Shown here: positions 22,382 through 30,383 of the stretch, in pieces
How the letters are laid out: every line of letters begins with the position of its first letter
Numbering within the stretch: the stretch's first letter is position 1
DNA from: Microbacterium sp. 10M-3C3
Lineage (GTDB): Bacteria > Actinomycetota > Actinomycetes > Actinomycetales > Microbacteriaceae
Assembly: GCF_003931875.1 (NCBI RefSeq)
Contig: NZ_CP034245.1
Location: forward strand, 1,674,001 to 1,738,000
DNA length: 64,000 nt
Reading direction: 5' to 3'
Made by a program: the position numbers and the translations under genes
Notes under the pieces: model-generated
Database searches by the model: none
What the model was told of the DNA's origin: nothing
What the model saw: the letters and a program-made list of their open reading frames with translations, nothing else

Positions 22382-23524
22382 GTGAAACTGGGCATCGCCG
22401 GAGCGGCGCTGTGTGCGATCGGCGTCGTGGCGGTGCTGACGGGCCTGCTCCCCGTGGACCAGCTCGCCGGGATCGCCGAGCGGGTGTGGCCGATCCTCCT
22501 GTTCGTCGTCGCGGTGACGATCGTGGCGGAGCTCGCGGCCGCCGCGGGCCTTTTCGATGTCGTGTCGTCGCGCCTCGCGCGCCTGGCCCGCGGGCGCACG
22601 TGGCTGCTGTGGCTGCTCGTCGTGGCGCTCGCGGTCGTCACGACGGCGTTCCTCTCCCTCGACACCACGGCCGTGCTCCTGACGCCGGTGGTCGTGACGA
22701 TGGCGCGGCAGCACCGGCTCGACCCGATCCCGTTCGCCTTCGTCACGGTCGTGCTCGCGAACACCGCCTCGCTCCTGCTGCCGGTGTCGAACCTCACGAA
22801 CCTCCTCGCGGCCGAGCGATCCGGCTCGACCGATCCGTGGAGCTTCCTCGCACTGCTGGGGCCGTCGGCGGTGATCGCGATCGTCGTCTCGGCGGTGGTG
22901 CTCACGCTGCTGTTCCTGCGGCGGCTCCCGGCGCGCCACGCGCCCGCGAGCGAGCCGCGCGTGGCCGATCGTGTGCTGCTGGTCGCCGCCGCGGTCGTCG
23001 TGGCGTTCCTCTTGCCCCTGCTCGTGGCCGGCATCCCGCCGTGGATCCCCGCCGTGGGCGCCGCGCTCGTCCTGGGCGGGTTCTTCGTGTGGCGCGCGCC
23101 CCGTGTCGTGCAGCCCACGCTCGTGCCGTGGTCGCTACTCCTGTTCGCGGGCGGGCTGTTCCTGGTCGTGGGAGCGGCCGAGGCGGTCGGGCTGAACGCG
23201 GTCACGTCGTTCATCGCGGGCGCCGGACCGGGCGGCGAATGGCAGGTCGCCGGTGCCGGTGTGCTCGCGGCGAATCTGCTGAACAACCTGCCGGCGTTCC
23301 TCGCCCTCGAGTCAGCTGCGGGCGGCGGGACCCGGCTTGCCGCGCTGCTGGTCGGCGTGAACGCGGGGCCGCTCCTCACCCCGTGGGCGTCGCTCGCGAC
23401 CCTGCTGTGGTACGGGCGCCTGCGCGCGATGGGCGTGCCCGTGCGCTGGTCGCAGTTCCTCCTGATCGGCGTGCTGGTCGCGCCGCTCACCGTCGTCCTG
23501 GCGGTGCTTCCGCTCGCCTTGTGA
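22382..23524 (+). CDS. SLC13/ArsB-like permease
   Basis: A 380-residue, very hydrophobic protein with about ten predicted membrane helices, of the ion-transporter superfamily that includes SLC13 anion symporters and ArsB. Supporting motifs are the paired hairpin-like segments SLDTTAVLLTPVVVTMA and LAANLLNNLPAFLALESA, related by internal repeat symmetry. The substrate is unknown; no arsR or other arsenic gene is adjacent, so arsenite export is not supported. GTG start with CACAAT 6 nt upstream. Confidence 0.8.
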   Translation: MKLGIAGAALCAIGVVAVLTGLLPVDQLAGIAERVWPILLFVVAVTIVAELAAAAGLFDVVSSRLARLARGRTWLLWLLVVALAVVTTAFLSLDTTAVLLTPVVVTMARQHRLDPIPFAFVTVVLANTASLLLPVSNLTNLLAAERSGSTDPWSFLALLGPSAVIAIVVSAVVLTLLFLRRLPARHAPASEPRVADRVLLVAAAVVVAFLLPLLVAGIPPWIPAVGAALVLGGFFVWRAPRVVQPTLVPWSLLLFAGGLFLVVGAAEAVGLNAVTSFIAGAGPGGEWQVAGAGVLAANLLNNLPAFLALESAAGGGTRLAALLVGVNAGPLLTPWASLATLLWYGRLRAMGVPVRWSQFLLIGVLVAPLTVVLAVLPLAL

Positions 23525-23542
23525 GCCGGAGAGGTGCCGGGC

Positions 23543-24049
23543 TCAGGACGCCGTCAGCCAGATCCACAGCGCGAGCGTGACGATCGGGGCCAGGAAGTCC
23601 AGGAAGAGGATCGGCCCGGCGTTGTTGATCGAGAAGTTGCGCTTCTTCACGATGTCGCGGATGTGCCCGATCCCGGCGAGTACGAGGAAGACGAGGGCGG
23701 CGAGGATCGGCCCGAGCCATGCGTCCGGACCGAACGCCGCACCGACGACGATCGCCGACACCCCGATCGCCGCGTTGGCCGCGCCGACCTCGAACTGGAA
23801 CGGGCCGGGCTGCCAGCCGATGGAGCGGGCGATCGCCGGTCCGAAGAAGAGGTGCGCGATGGCGGCGCCCAGGGCGGCCGAGCCGATGAGGAACAGGACG
23901 GCGTTCATGACGGTCGTCTGCAGGAAGTCGCGGCCGCCGGTGGCGACGAACGCGACGATCTCGGCGATGACGAAGAGCACGACCCCGCCGAACGGCAGCA
24001 GACCGAGGATCACAGGGGTGCGGGTGGATGCAGCGGGCTCGGCGGACAT
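23543..24049 (-). CDS. DUF6790-like integral membrane protein
   Basis: A 168-residue protein with five predicted membrane helices, starting near residue 13 (VILGLLPFGGVVLFVIAEIVAFV). Conserved polar pieces are LFFGPAIARSIGWQPGPFQFEVGAANAAIG and GIGHIRDIVKKRNFSINNAGP. The layout matches DUF6790-type proteins; function unknown. GAGGAC precedes the ATG. It converges with the permease gene. Confidence 0.75.
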   Translation of the reverse strand: MSAEPAASTRTPVILGLLPFGGVVLFVIAEIVAFVATGGRDFLQTTVMNAVLFLIGSAALGAAIAHLFFGPAIARSIGWQPGPFQFEVGAANAAIGVSAIVVGAAFGPDAWLGPILAALVFLVLAGIGHIRDIVKKRNFSINNAGPILFLDFLAPIVTLALWIWLTAS

Positions 24050-24164
24050 AGCGGGAGTCCTCTCTGGATGGTGGCCGGCCCCAGGGTAGCGACGCGGCGC
24101 GCCGGCGGGCGCGATCCTGCGTGCGCGCGTGTCGCGTGGGGGTGGTCGGTCGTAGGGTCGCGGC

Positions 24165-24983
24165 GTGGCGGAGCGGGTGGAGCTGTGGTGGGCGCGGCGG
24201 CAGTTCTCGAAGGGTACGGCCGTCCCCTACCCCGTCGGCACCTACCGCGATGCGTGGGCGGCCTATCCGGCACTCATCCGCCAGTACCACCCCGACCTCA
24301 ACGCCGGCATCACGCTCACGCAGATCCCGCCGGCGGCCGATGTCCTGCTGTGCTGGCAGTGCGACGCCGGCCACCTCTTCGCGGCGACCCCCGACGAGCA
24401 GCGCCACCGACCCGGGCGCCAACGGCGGCGCTCGGCGTGGTGCCCGGAGTGCGCGCAGCTCGCCGCCCCCGCACCCGTGCGCGCCCCCGAGGCCCCGCGG
24501 CCGATGAAGCGCGTCCGGCGCGTGTGCGACAAGACGCCACACCTCGCCGTCGGCGAGCCGTTCGTCAGCCGCTGCGCCCCCGCTCCCGCCTCGGCCGTCG
24601 AGGCGCGGATGCGGGCCGACCTCTTCGCGCGGATGTCGCTCGAGCCCGGCTTCACCGCGGTGCGCCTGGCGCGGCCGTTCTTCGACCACGTCGAAGCGTG
24701 GCCCGACCTCGTGCTGTCGGAGCTGCGCATCGCCGTCGAATACGACACGATCGGCCGCCACGGCCTCGAGCACGTCGGCCGGCGCGAGCAGGCCGACCGT
24801 CGGAAGGACCGGCTGCTGCGGGAGGCGGGCTGGGAGGTGGTCCGCATCCGCACCGGCAAGCTCGAGGCGCTCGGTCCGCACGACCTGCGGATCTCCGCGT
24901 GGGGACGCGGCTCGGCCGACGTGCTCATCGAGGCGTTCCGCCTCATCCGCGGCCCGCTGCTCGTCGACGCGTACGCGCGGTGA
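24165..24983 (+). CDS. Treble-clef zinc-finger plus Vsr/REase-like nuclease-fold protein
   Basis: A 272-residue protein. Residues about 30-95 form a treble-clef zinc-ribbon-like domain with paired CWQC and CPEC and the HLFAATPDEQRHRPGRQRR basic stretch. The C-terminal half resembles very-short-patch-repair/DUF559 nucleases: PDLVLSELRIAVEYD, then RKDRLLREAGWEVVRIRTG, where D, E and Lys positions fit a PD-(D/E)xK-like active site. A DNA repair or defence role is inference. GTG start with TAGGGT 6 nt upstream suggests a leaderless transcript. Confidence 0.7.
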   Translation: MAERVELWWARRQFSKGTAVPYPVGTYRDAWAAYPALIRQYHPDLNAGITLTQIPPAADVLLCWQCDAGHLFAATPDEQRHRPGRQRRRSAWCPECAQLAAPAPVRAPEAPRPMKRVRRVCDKTPHLAVGEPFVSRCAPAPASAVEARMRADLFARMSLEPGFTAVRLARPFFDHVEAWPDLVLSELRIAVEYDTIGRHGLEHVGRREQADRRKDRLLREAGWEVVRIRTGKLEALGPHDLRISAWGRGSADVLIEAFRLIRGPLLVDAYAR

Positions 24984-24984
24984 A

Positions 24985-25069
24985 CCCGGTTCGGGAGGAG
25001 ATCCGGGCAGCGGAGGATCTTCGGGAGCGAGCCGCCCTCGCGAAGCCGGATCTCCTCCCGAGGACCGGG
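24985..25069. repeat. 85-nt imperfect inverted repeat downstream of the zinc-finger gene
   Basis: CGGGAGGAGATCCGG (24992-25006) pairs exactly with its reverse complement at 25046-25060, extended outward by CCCGGT and ACCGGG. The interior also pairs (GGATCTTCG with CGAAG, GGAGCGAG with CTCG), giving one long hairpin. No T-run follows, so a simple terminator is unlikely; a REP/MITE-like element or structured RNA are alternatives. Confidence 0.7.
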
Positions 25070-25106
25070 TCGATCCGCGCGGCCCCGCGCCGGTCGAGGA
25101 AACAGA

Positions 25107-25130
25107 AAAGCCCCGGCAAACCGGGGCTTT
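25107..25130 (-). terminator. Rho-independent terminator of the tRNA-Val(GAC) transcript
   Basis: Perfect stem AAAGCCCCGG with CCGGGGCTTT around a CAAA loop. Read on the minus strand it is followed by CTTTTCTGTTT. It lies just downstream of tRNA-Val(GAC). Confidence 0.85.
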
Positions 25131-25132
25131 CA

Positions 25133-25207
25133 TGGTGCGCGATACTGGGATCGAACCAGTGACCTCTTCCGTGTCAGGGAAGCGCGCTACCGCTGCGCCA
25201 ATCGCGC
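25133..25207 (-). tRNA. tRNA-Val(GAC)
   Basis: Reading the minus strand, acceptor GCGCGAT pairs with ATCGCGC, discriminator A, and CCA is encoded. The anticodon loop CTGACAC sits on stem CTTCC/GGAAG, giving anticodon GAC. The T-loop TTCGATC is normal. Last of a Gly-Cys-Val minus-strand run. Confidence 0.96.
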
Positions 25208-25233
25208 CTATCAAGGCTGTTCACTTATGAGCG

Positions 25234-25304
25234 AGGTGGCGACGGGATTCGAACCCGTGTAAACGGCTTTGCAGGCCGGTGCCTAGCCGCTCGGCCACGC
25301 CACC
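25234..25304 (-). tRNA. tRNA-Cys(GCA)
   Basis: Minus strand: acceptor GGTGGCG pairs with CGCCACC, anticodon loop CTGCAAA on stem CGGC/GCCG gives GCA, T-loop TTCGAAT. CCA is not encoded. Confidence 0.95.
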
Positions 25305-25370
25305 GTGTGTGGTTCGACCCACGCAGCGTGATCGGGATCCGGATTGCTCCGGACACGATCCCCGCACTCG

Positions 25371-25443
25371 AGCGGATGACGAGACTCGAACTCGCGACCC
25401 TCACCTTGGCAAGGTGATGCGCTACCAACTGCGCTACATCCGC
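25371..25443 (-). tRNA. tRNA-Gly(GCC)
   Basis: Minus strand: acceptor GCGGATG pairs with CATCCGC, anticodon stem TCACC/GGTGA holds loop TTGCCAA (anticodon GCC), T-loop TTCGAGT. CCA is not encoded. Confidence 0.95.
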
Positions 25444-25588
25444 GTGCTCCCGGCTTCCCGGGTGCGTCTAGAACTCTATCCGATCCCGCGCGGACCGCCA
25501 AACCGAGCGCGGCCCGCGCGTGTCACACCGCGCGGTTCGGAGCGACCCGCGGCATCCGCTAGGATCGATGAGGTCCCGCGGGACAGAC

Positions 25589-25661
25589 GGGCGATTGGCG
25601 CAGTTGGTAGCGCGCTTCCTTCACACGGAAGAGGTCATCAGTTCGAGTCTGGTATCGCCCA
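25589..25661 (+). tRNA. tRNA-Val(CAC)
   Basis: Acceptor GGGCGAT pairs with ATCGCCC, anticodon stem CTTCC/GGAAG holds loop TTCACAC (anticodon CAC), T-loop TTCGAGT. The trailer reads CCC where CCA would be. TAGGAT at 25560-25565 is a probable -10 box. Its sequence is close to the tRNA-Val(GAC) gene on the other strand. Confidence 0.95.
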
Positions 25662-25666
25662 CCCAT

Positions 25667-25695
25667 GAAAGCCCCCGGTCGCGCCGGGGGCTTTC
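25667..25695. terminator. Terminator after tRNA-Val(CAC)
   Basis: Perfect 12-bp stem GAAAGCCCCCGG / CCGGGGGCTTTC with a 5-nt loop. It lies between tRNA-Val(CAC) on plus and the convergent PemK-like gene on minus, and could serve both directions. Confidence 0.8.
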
Positions 25696-25716
25696 GCCTT
25701 TCCGGATGCCGCGGCC

Positions 25717-26223
25717 TCAGTCCGCGCGGCGCCACCCGTAGCGCTGCGTGAGCGCCGCGGCGACCCGATCGAAGCGCGCGCGGTCCAGCGCCGCCGCCTC
25801 GCGACGCATGCCGCGATCGTGCACGCTGTAGACCGCGCTCAGATCCAGCCACGACGGTCTCCCGCGCGAGTCCCACTCCCCCGGCCCCAGCGCCAGATAG
25901 TCGCGCGAGCCGTCGTGCGCGTGGCTGGTGAGCCGCACCGCGTACACGCGCTCCTCGCTCTGCCGCGCGATCACGAGCACCGGCCGGTCTTTGCCGCGAC
26001 CGTCGTTCTCGTCGTAGGGCACCCAGGTCCACACGACCTCGCCGGCGTCGGGCTCGCCGTCGGGCTGCGGCGCGTACGTGATCGTCAGCGCATCGGCTGC
26101 CGGCGGCGTCACCTGCACCGTCGCCGTGGGAGGCAGGCGGGTGGGGGCGGATGCCGGCGGACTTGTCGCCGCGCGGGAGGGGCGGAGCATCCGGGCCAGC
26201 GCCGCGACCAGACGAGACGGCAT
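25717..26223 (-). CDS. PemK/MazF-like toxin-fold protein
   Basis: A 168-residue protein whose residues about 60-160 match the PemK/MazF fold: GEVVWTWVPYDENDGRGKDRPVLVIARQ, then the SWLDLSAVYSV strand. Family members are mRNA interferases, but many actinobacterial solo copies have no known partner. No antitoxin gene is adjacent. An N-terminal extension of about 55 residues (hydrophobic start, then Pro/Ala-rich) is unlike classic MazF. TAGGGT lies 6 nt before the ATG, suggesting leaderless transcription. Confidence 0.8.
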   Translation of the reverse strand: MPSRLVAALARMLRPSRAATSPPASAPTRLPPTATVQVTPPAADALTITYAPQPDGEPDAGEVVWTWVPYDENDGRGKDRPVLVIARQSEERVYAVRLTSHAHDGSRDYLALGPGEWDSRGRPSWLDLSAVYSVHDRGMRREAAALDRARFDRVAAALTQRYGWRRAD

Positions 26224-26257
26224 GCGCTCACCCTACCCAAGAGGAGTGGAACGAAAA

Positions 26258-26405
26258 GGGGCGCCGCGACCGAAGTCGCGACGCCGCCGTGACACACGCG
26301 CTGCGCGCGAGAAGGGGCGCCGCGACCGAAGTCGCGACGCCGCCGTGACACACGCGCTGCGCGCGAGAAGGGGCGCCGCGACCGAAGTCGCGACGCCCCT
26401 TCCGG
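26258..26405. repeat. Tandem 56-bp repeat of a terminator-like hairpin (2.6 copies)
   Basis: The block starting GGGGCGCCGCGACC recurs at 26258, 26314 and 26370 with exact 56-bp spacing; the first two are full copies and the third is partial. Each holds the inverted repeat CGCGAC-CGAA-GTCGCG. It lies between the amt stop and the PemK-like start. Confidence 0.95.
26368..26402 (-). terminator. amt terminator hairpin (outermost copy)
   Basis: Only the amt-proximal copy of the 56-bp repeat completes a long stem: AAGGGGCG and CGCGAC pair with GTCGCG and CGCCCCTT. It lies about 12 nt after the amt stop. On the minus strand the stem's own CCCCTT end is the only T-rich stretch, so termination strength is uncertain. 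Confidence 0.65.
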
Positions 26406-26413
26406 ACGGGCGG

Positions 26414-27688
26414 TCAGGCCCGGGTGTCCGCGAGGACGTAGCCCTCTTCGCCGTGCACGACCGTGTCGATGCCGGCGATCTCGTCTTCGTTCTTCACGCG
26501 GAAGCCGATCGTCTTCTCGATCGCGAAGCCGATGATGAAGGCGAGCACGAACGAGTAGATGAGCACCGCGAAGGCGGCGATCGCCTGGACGAGCAGCTGC
26601 GTGAACGAGCCGCTGTAGATGAGGCCCGAGCCGTTGGCGAAGAAGCCCAGGTACAGCGTTCCGAGGAGGCCGCCGACGAGGTGGATGCCGACGACGTCGA
26701 GCGAGTCATCGAAGCCGAGCTTGTACTTGAGCTCGATCGCGAGGGCGCATACGGCGCCGGCCAGGAGGCCGAGCACGATGGCCCAGAACGGCGTGAGGGA
26801 ACCGCACGCGGGCGTGATCGCGACCAGACCCGCGACCGCGCCGGACGCGGCACCGACGGAGGTCGGCTTGCCGTCCTTGATCTTCTCGACGACGAGCCAC
26901 GCGAGGAGTGCGGCGGCGGGAGCGGCGAGCGTGTTGATGAAGGCGAGCGACGCGATGCCGTCGGCGGCGAGCTCGGACCCGGCGTTGAAGCCGAACCAGC
27001 CGAACCACAGCAGGCCCGCGCCCAGGAGCACGAACGGCGGGTTGTGGGGCACGTGCGCGCCCTTCTGGAAGCCGACGCGCTTGCCGAGGACCAGCGCCAG
27101 CGCGAGCGCCGCGGCACCGGAGTTGATGTGCACCGCGGTGCCACCGGCGAAGTCGATCGCGCCGACCCCGAACACGTCCTGCATGCCGCGGGTGATCCAG
27201 CCGCCGTAGGCGAAGCTGCCGTCATCGGCGAGGCCGAAGTTGAACACCCAGCTCGCGACCGGGAAGTAGACGATCGTCGCCCACAGGAAGGCGAAGATCA
27301 TCCACGAGCCGAACTTGGCACGGTCGGCGATGGCGCCGGAGACCAGGGCGACGGTGATGATCGCGAACGTCGCCTGGAAGGCCACGAACGCGAGCGGCGG
27401 GTACGCGGCGCCTTCAGGAGCCTCCAGCAGGCTCCCGAGCCCCAGCTCGCTGAAGTCGATCGTCCACGGGAGCTGGACGCTGCCCTCCGCGGTCGTCGGG
27501 AAGGCGATCGCGTAGCCGTACAGCACCCAGAGGACGCCGATCAGGCCCATCGCGCCGAAGCTCATCATCATCATGCTGATGACGCTCTTGGCCTTGACGA
27601 GACCGCCGTAGAAGAACGCGAGTCCTGGCGTCATCAACAGGACGAGTGCTGCCGCTATCAGGATGAATGCGGTGTTGCCTTGATCCAT
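26414..27688 (-). CDS. amt: Ammonium transporter
   Basis: Amt/MEP/Rh channel of 424 residues with eleven predicted membrane helices, starting MDQGNTAFILIAAALVLLMTPGLAFFYGG. Pore histidines are seen in GGTAVHINSGAAALALA and DVVGIHLVGGLLGTLY; the signature DFAGGTAVHINSG is intact. No glnK or glnD follows, unlike many amt operons; the downstream side carries a repeated terminator hairpin. GlnR-like half sites lie upstream. Confidence 0.97.
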   Translation of the reverse strand: MDQGNTAFILIAAALVLLMTPGLAFFYGGLVKAKSVISMMMMSFGAMGLIGVLWVLYGYAIAFPTTAEGSVQLPWTIDFSELGLGSLLEAPEGAAYPPLAFVAFQATFAIITVALVSGAIADRAKFGSWMIFAFLWATIVYFPVASWVFNFGLADDGSFAYGGWITRGMQDVFGVGAIDFAGGTAVHINSGAAALALALVLGKRVGFQKGAHVPHNPPFVLLGAGLLWFGWFGFNAGSELAADGIASLAFINTLAAPAAALLAWLVVEKIKDGKPTSVGAASGAVAGLVAITPACGSLTPFWAIVLGLLAGAVCALAIELKYKLGFDDSLDVVGIHLVGGLLGTLYLGFFANGSGLIYSGSFTQLLVQAIAAFAVLIYSFVLAFIIGFAIEKTIGFRVKNEDEIAGIDTVVHGEEGYVLADTRA

Positions 27689-27777
27689 CTCGAAGAGAAC
27701 CTCTCTGCAGGGACGCAGGTGTAGCGTCGGGTCCCCTCAGTGTTGCCATGTCCGGTTTCGGTCGCCGCCCGCGCCCT

Positions 27778-27824
27778 GTTTCGGGCTCGTTACGTCGCAC
27801 GCCCCGACGTAAACATCGTGTTTC
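27778..27824. promoter_or_regulatory. GlnR-like boxes and inverted repeat upstream of amt
   Basis: On the minus strand, GTAAC-n6-GAAAC (27793-27778) matches the GlnR consensus gTnAC-n6-GaAAC exactly. A second, weaker pair, GAAAC-n6-TTTAC, lies at 27824-27809. Between them is an 8-bp inverted repeat TTACGTCG / CGACGTAA (27790-27797 with 27805-27812). Actinobacterial amt genes are controlled by GlnR or AmtR, so a nitrogen-control site is expected; which protein binds here is inference. Confidence 0.5.
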
Positions 27825-27844
27825 GGGGTGCCGTGCAAGCGCCG

Positions 27845-28882
27845 TCAGGAGTGCGTGAGGGCGACCAGTCGCGAGATCGCGCGGAGGTACTTCTTGCGAT
27901 AGCCGCCGCCGAGCATGTCGGGGTGGAATACCTCGTTGAGGGGCACGCCGGTCGCCCGCAGCGGGATCTGCGCGTCGTACGCACGGTCGACGAAGGCGAC
28001 GAAGCGCAGTGCTGCCGACTGATCCTCGAGCACCGCGACGTCGCGCAGGCCGATGAGGTCGAGGCCGTCGATGAGGCGGATGTAGCGCGACGGGTGCACG
28101 CGGGCGAGGTGGGCGACCAGGTCGCCGAACCCATCGTCGGAGGCGAGGCCCACGGCGGATGCGGCGGCGAGATCCTCCGCGTACTCCGCGTCCGTCCGCA
28201 CCACGGCGGTACCGTCGATCGCGCGCTGCCGGTAGTCCGTACCGTCGATGCGGATGGTCTCGAAGCTCGCGGCCATCGCGTGGATCTCGCGCAGGAAGTC
28301 CTGCGCGGCGAAGCGGCCTTCGCCGAGGGCGTTCGGCGGCGTGTTCGAGGTCGCGGCCAGCCGCGTGCCCGAGCTGACGAGCTCGCCGAGCAGACGCGTC
28401 ATGACCATCGTGTCGCCCGGGTCGTCGAGTTCGAACTCGTCGATGCACAGCAGGTCGGAGCCGCGGAACAGCTGGACGGTGTTCTGGTAGCCGAGCGCTC
28501 CGACCAGGGCGGTGTACTCGATGAACGAGCCGAAGTACTTCCGGCGGGCCGGCATCGCGTGGTAGATCGCGGCGAGGAGGTGGGTCTTGCCGACGCCGAA
28601 GCCGCCGTCGAGGTAGACGCCGGGTTTGGTCTCCGGCGGTCGCTTCGCCCGGCGGAAGAGCCCTCCCCGCGCCGGGGCGACCGCGGCGACGCCGCTGAAG
28701 GCCTGGAGCTTCTCCTTCGCCTCCTGCTGCGACGGGTAGGCCGGGTCGGCGCGGTACGAGTCGAACGTGGCCCCGTCGAACTGCGGCGGCGGCACGAGCG
28801 CGGCGACCATGTCGGCGCCCGACATCTCGGGCGCGCGCTCTGCGAGGTGGACCACTCCGGTGCGGGTGCGTGCGGTGCTCAT
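27845..28882 (-). CDS. zapE: Cell division protein ZapE (AFG1-like ATPase)
   Basis: P-loop ATPase of the ZapE/AFG1 family, in E. coli linked to Z-ring constriction. The 345-residue product has Walker A GGFGVGKTHLLAAIYH, Walker B DLLCIDEFELDD and sensor region AATSNTPPNALGEGRFAAQDF. C-terminal DMLGGGYRKKYLRAISRL closes the domain. ATG at 28882 is chosen; the longer reading adds a basic stretch with no homology seen. Ends 156 bp before the amt start. Confidence 0.93.
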   Translation of the reverse strand: MSTARTRTGVVHLAERAPEMSGADMVAALVPPPQFDGATFDSYRADPAYPSQQEAKEKLQAFSGVAAVAPARGGLFRRAKRPPETKPGVYLDGGFGVGKTHLLAAIYHAMPARRKYFGSFIEYTALVGALGYQNTVQLFRGSDLLCIDEFELDDPGDTMVMTRLLGELVSSGTRLAATSNTPPNALGEGRFAAQDFLREIHAMAASFETIRIDGTDYRQRAIDGTAVVRTDAEYAEDLAAASAVGLASDDGFGDLVAHLARVHPSRYIRLIDGLDLIGLRDVAVLEDQSAALRFVAFVDRAYDAQIPLRATGVPLNEVFHPDMLGGGYRKKYLRAISRLVALTHS

Positions 28883-29001
28883 TCGATCCTGTGTCGCCTT
28901 CTTACGCGGTCGGGTACGCACCCCGCCCGGGCGCGATCTAGGGTCGTAGTGGCGGGCTTCAGCCTACGCCGATCCGCACGACGTCCCGATCGAGGAGCAC
29001 C

Positions 29002-29907
29002 ATGACCGTCGAGTTCGACACGACCTCCGAAAAGTTCGCCGAGTACGCCGAGCCGGGCCGGCTGGTGACGGGCGCGTGGCTGCACGAGAACCTGGGCCGT
29101 CCGGGCCTCGTGGTCGTCGAGTCCGACGAGGACGTGCTCCTCTACGAGACCGGCCACATCCCCGGCGCCGTCAAGGTCGACTGGCACACGGAGCTCAACG
29201 ACCCGGTCGTGCGCGACTACGTCGACGGCGAGGGCTTCGCAGAGCTCATGCGCCGCAAGGGCATCTCGCGCGATGACACCGTCGTCATCTACGGCGATAA
29301 GAACAACTGGTGGGCCGCCTACGCGCTGTGGGTCTTCTCGCTCTTCGGTCACGAGGACGTCCGCCTCCTCGACGGCGGACGCGATCGCTGGATCGCCGAG
29401 GGGCGCCCGCTCACGACCGACACGCCCGCGCCGACGCCCGGCGAGTACCCGGTCGTCGAGCGCGACGACACGCGGCTGCGCGCCTACAAGGACGATGTGC
29501 TCGCGCACCTGGGGTCTCCTCTCATCGACGTGCGCTCCCCCGAGGAGTACAGCGGCGAGCGGACCACCGCCCCCGCGTACCCGGAGGAGGGCGCGCTGCG
29601 CGCAGGACACATCCCCAGCGCCCAGAACGTGCCGTGGGCGAAGGCCGTCGCGGAGGACGGCGGCTTCAAGCCGCGGGCCGAGCTCGACGCGATCTACCGC
29701 GACGGGGCGGGGCTGAACAGCGGCGATGCCGTCGTCGCCTACTGCCGCATCGGAGAGCGGTCGAGCCACACGTGGTTCGTGCTGCAGCACCTCCTCGGCT
29801 TCGAGAACGTGCGCAACTACGACGGCTCGTGGACGGAATGGGGCAGCGCGGTGCGCGTGCCGATCGTCACCGGCACCGAGCCCGGCGAGGCTCCCGCCCG
29901 CGCCTGA
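29002..29907 (+). CDS. Thiosulfate sulfurtransferase (two-domain rhodanese)
   Basis: Two rhodanese domains in 301 residues. The N-terminal one is inactive ([19 protein letters not shown] lacks the loop Cys). The C-terminal one carries the active cysteine in [16 protein letters not shown]. It transfers sulfane sulfur from thiosulfate or mercaptopyruvate. GAGGAG precedes the ATG. A SufE gene follows after 34 nt, a common actinobacterial pair that suggests sulfur trafficking. Confidence 0.95.
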   Translation: MTVEFDTTSEKFAEYAEPGRLVTGAWLHENLGRPGLVVVESDEDVLLYETGHIPGAVKVDWHTELNDPVVRDYVDGEGFAELMRRKGISRDDTVVIYGDKNNWWAAYALWVFSLFGHEDVRLLDGGRDRWIAEGRPLTTDTPAPTPGEYPVVERDDTRLRAYKDDVLAHLGSPLIDVRSPEEYSGERTTAPAYPEEGALRAGHIPSAQNVPWAKAVAEDGGFKPRAELDAIYRDGAGLNSGDAVVAYCRIGERSSHTWFVLQHLLGFENVRNYDGSWTEWGSAVRVPIVTGTEPGEAPARA

Positions 29908-29941
29908 GCCCGGCGGCCCGACGCGTGGGAGGATGGACGGG

Positions 29942-30382
29942 ATGAGCGACACCGCGCTGCCCGACCGCCTCGCCGAGATCCGCGGCGAGTTCCTGGAGCT
30001 CGCCGAACCCGAGCGACTGCAGCTCCTGTTGGAGTACTCCCACGACCTGCCGCCCGTCCCGGCCGAGTACGCCGACCACCCCGAGCTCACCGAGCGCGTC
30101 GCCGAGTGCCAGTCGCCGGTGTACATCGTCGTCGACGTCGACGCGGACGGTCGCGTCGCGATGCATGCGACGGCACCCGCCGAGGCGCCGACCACGCGCG
30201 GGTTCGCGAGCATCCTCGCGCAGGGCCTCACGGGACTGACCGCCGACGAGGTGCTCGCCGTGCCCGACGACTTCCCGCAGAGCATCGGTCTGACCCGCGC
30301 GGTCAGTCCCCTGCGCATCGCCGGCATGACGGGGATGCTGATGCGCGCCAAGCGCCAGGTGCGCACCAAGCGCACGAGCTGA
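29942..30382 (+). CDS. sufE: SufE-family cysteine desulfuration protein
   Basis: SufE-fold protein of 146 residues that would accept sulfur from a cysteine desulfurase. The family core is visible: LPPVPAEYADHPELTERVAECQSPVYI, where the Cys in AECQSPV is the acceptor site, followed by TRGFASILAQGLTGLTADEVLAVPDDF. ATG 29942 is preferred over 29933 because GGGAGG then has workable spacing. Probably transcribed with the rhodanese gene and the reductase gene 1 nt after its stop. Confidence 0.93.
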   Translation: MSDTALPDRLAEIRGEFLELAEPERLQLLLEYSHDLPPVPAEYADHPELTERVAECQSPVYIVVDVDADGRVAMHATAPAEAPTTRGFASILAQGLTGLTADEVLAVPDDFPQSIGLTRAVSPLRIAGMTGMLMRAKRQVRTKRTS

Positions 30383-30383
30383 C

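Noticed and set aside
22382..23524. Arsenite efflux pump ArsB
   Set aside because: Superfamily resemblance only; no arsR, arsC or acr3 neighbour and motifs do not single out ArsB.
25133..25661. Integration site for a mobile element at the tRNA cluster
   Set aside because: No integrase gene or displaced tRNA-end duplication could be found on either side.
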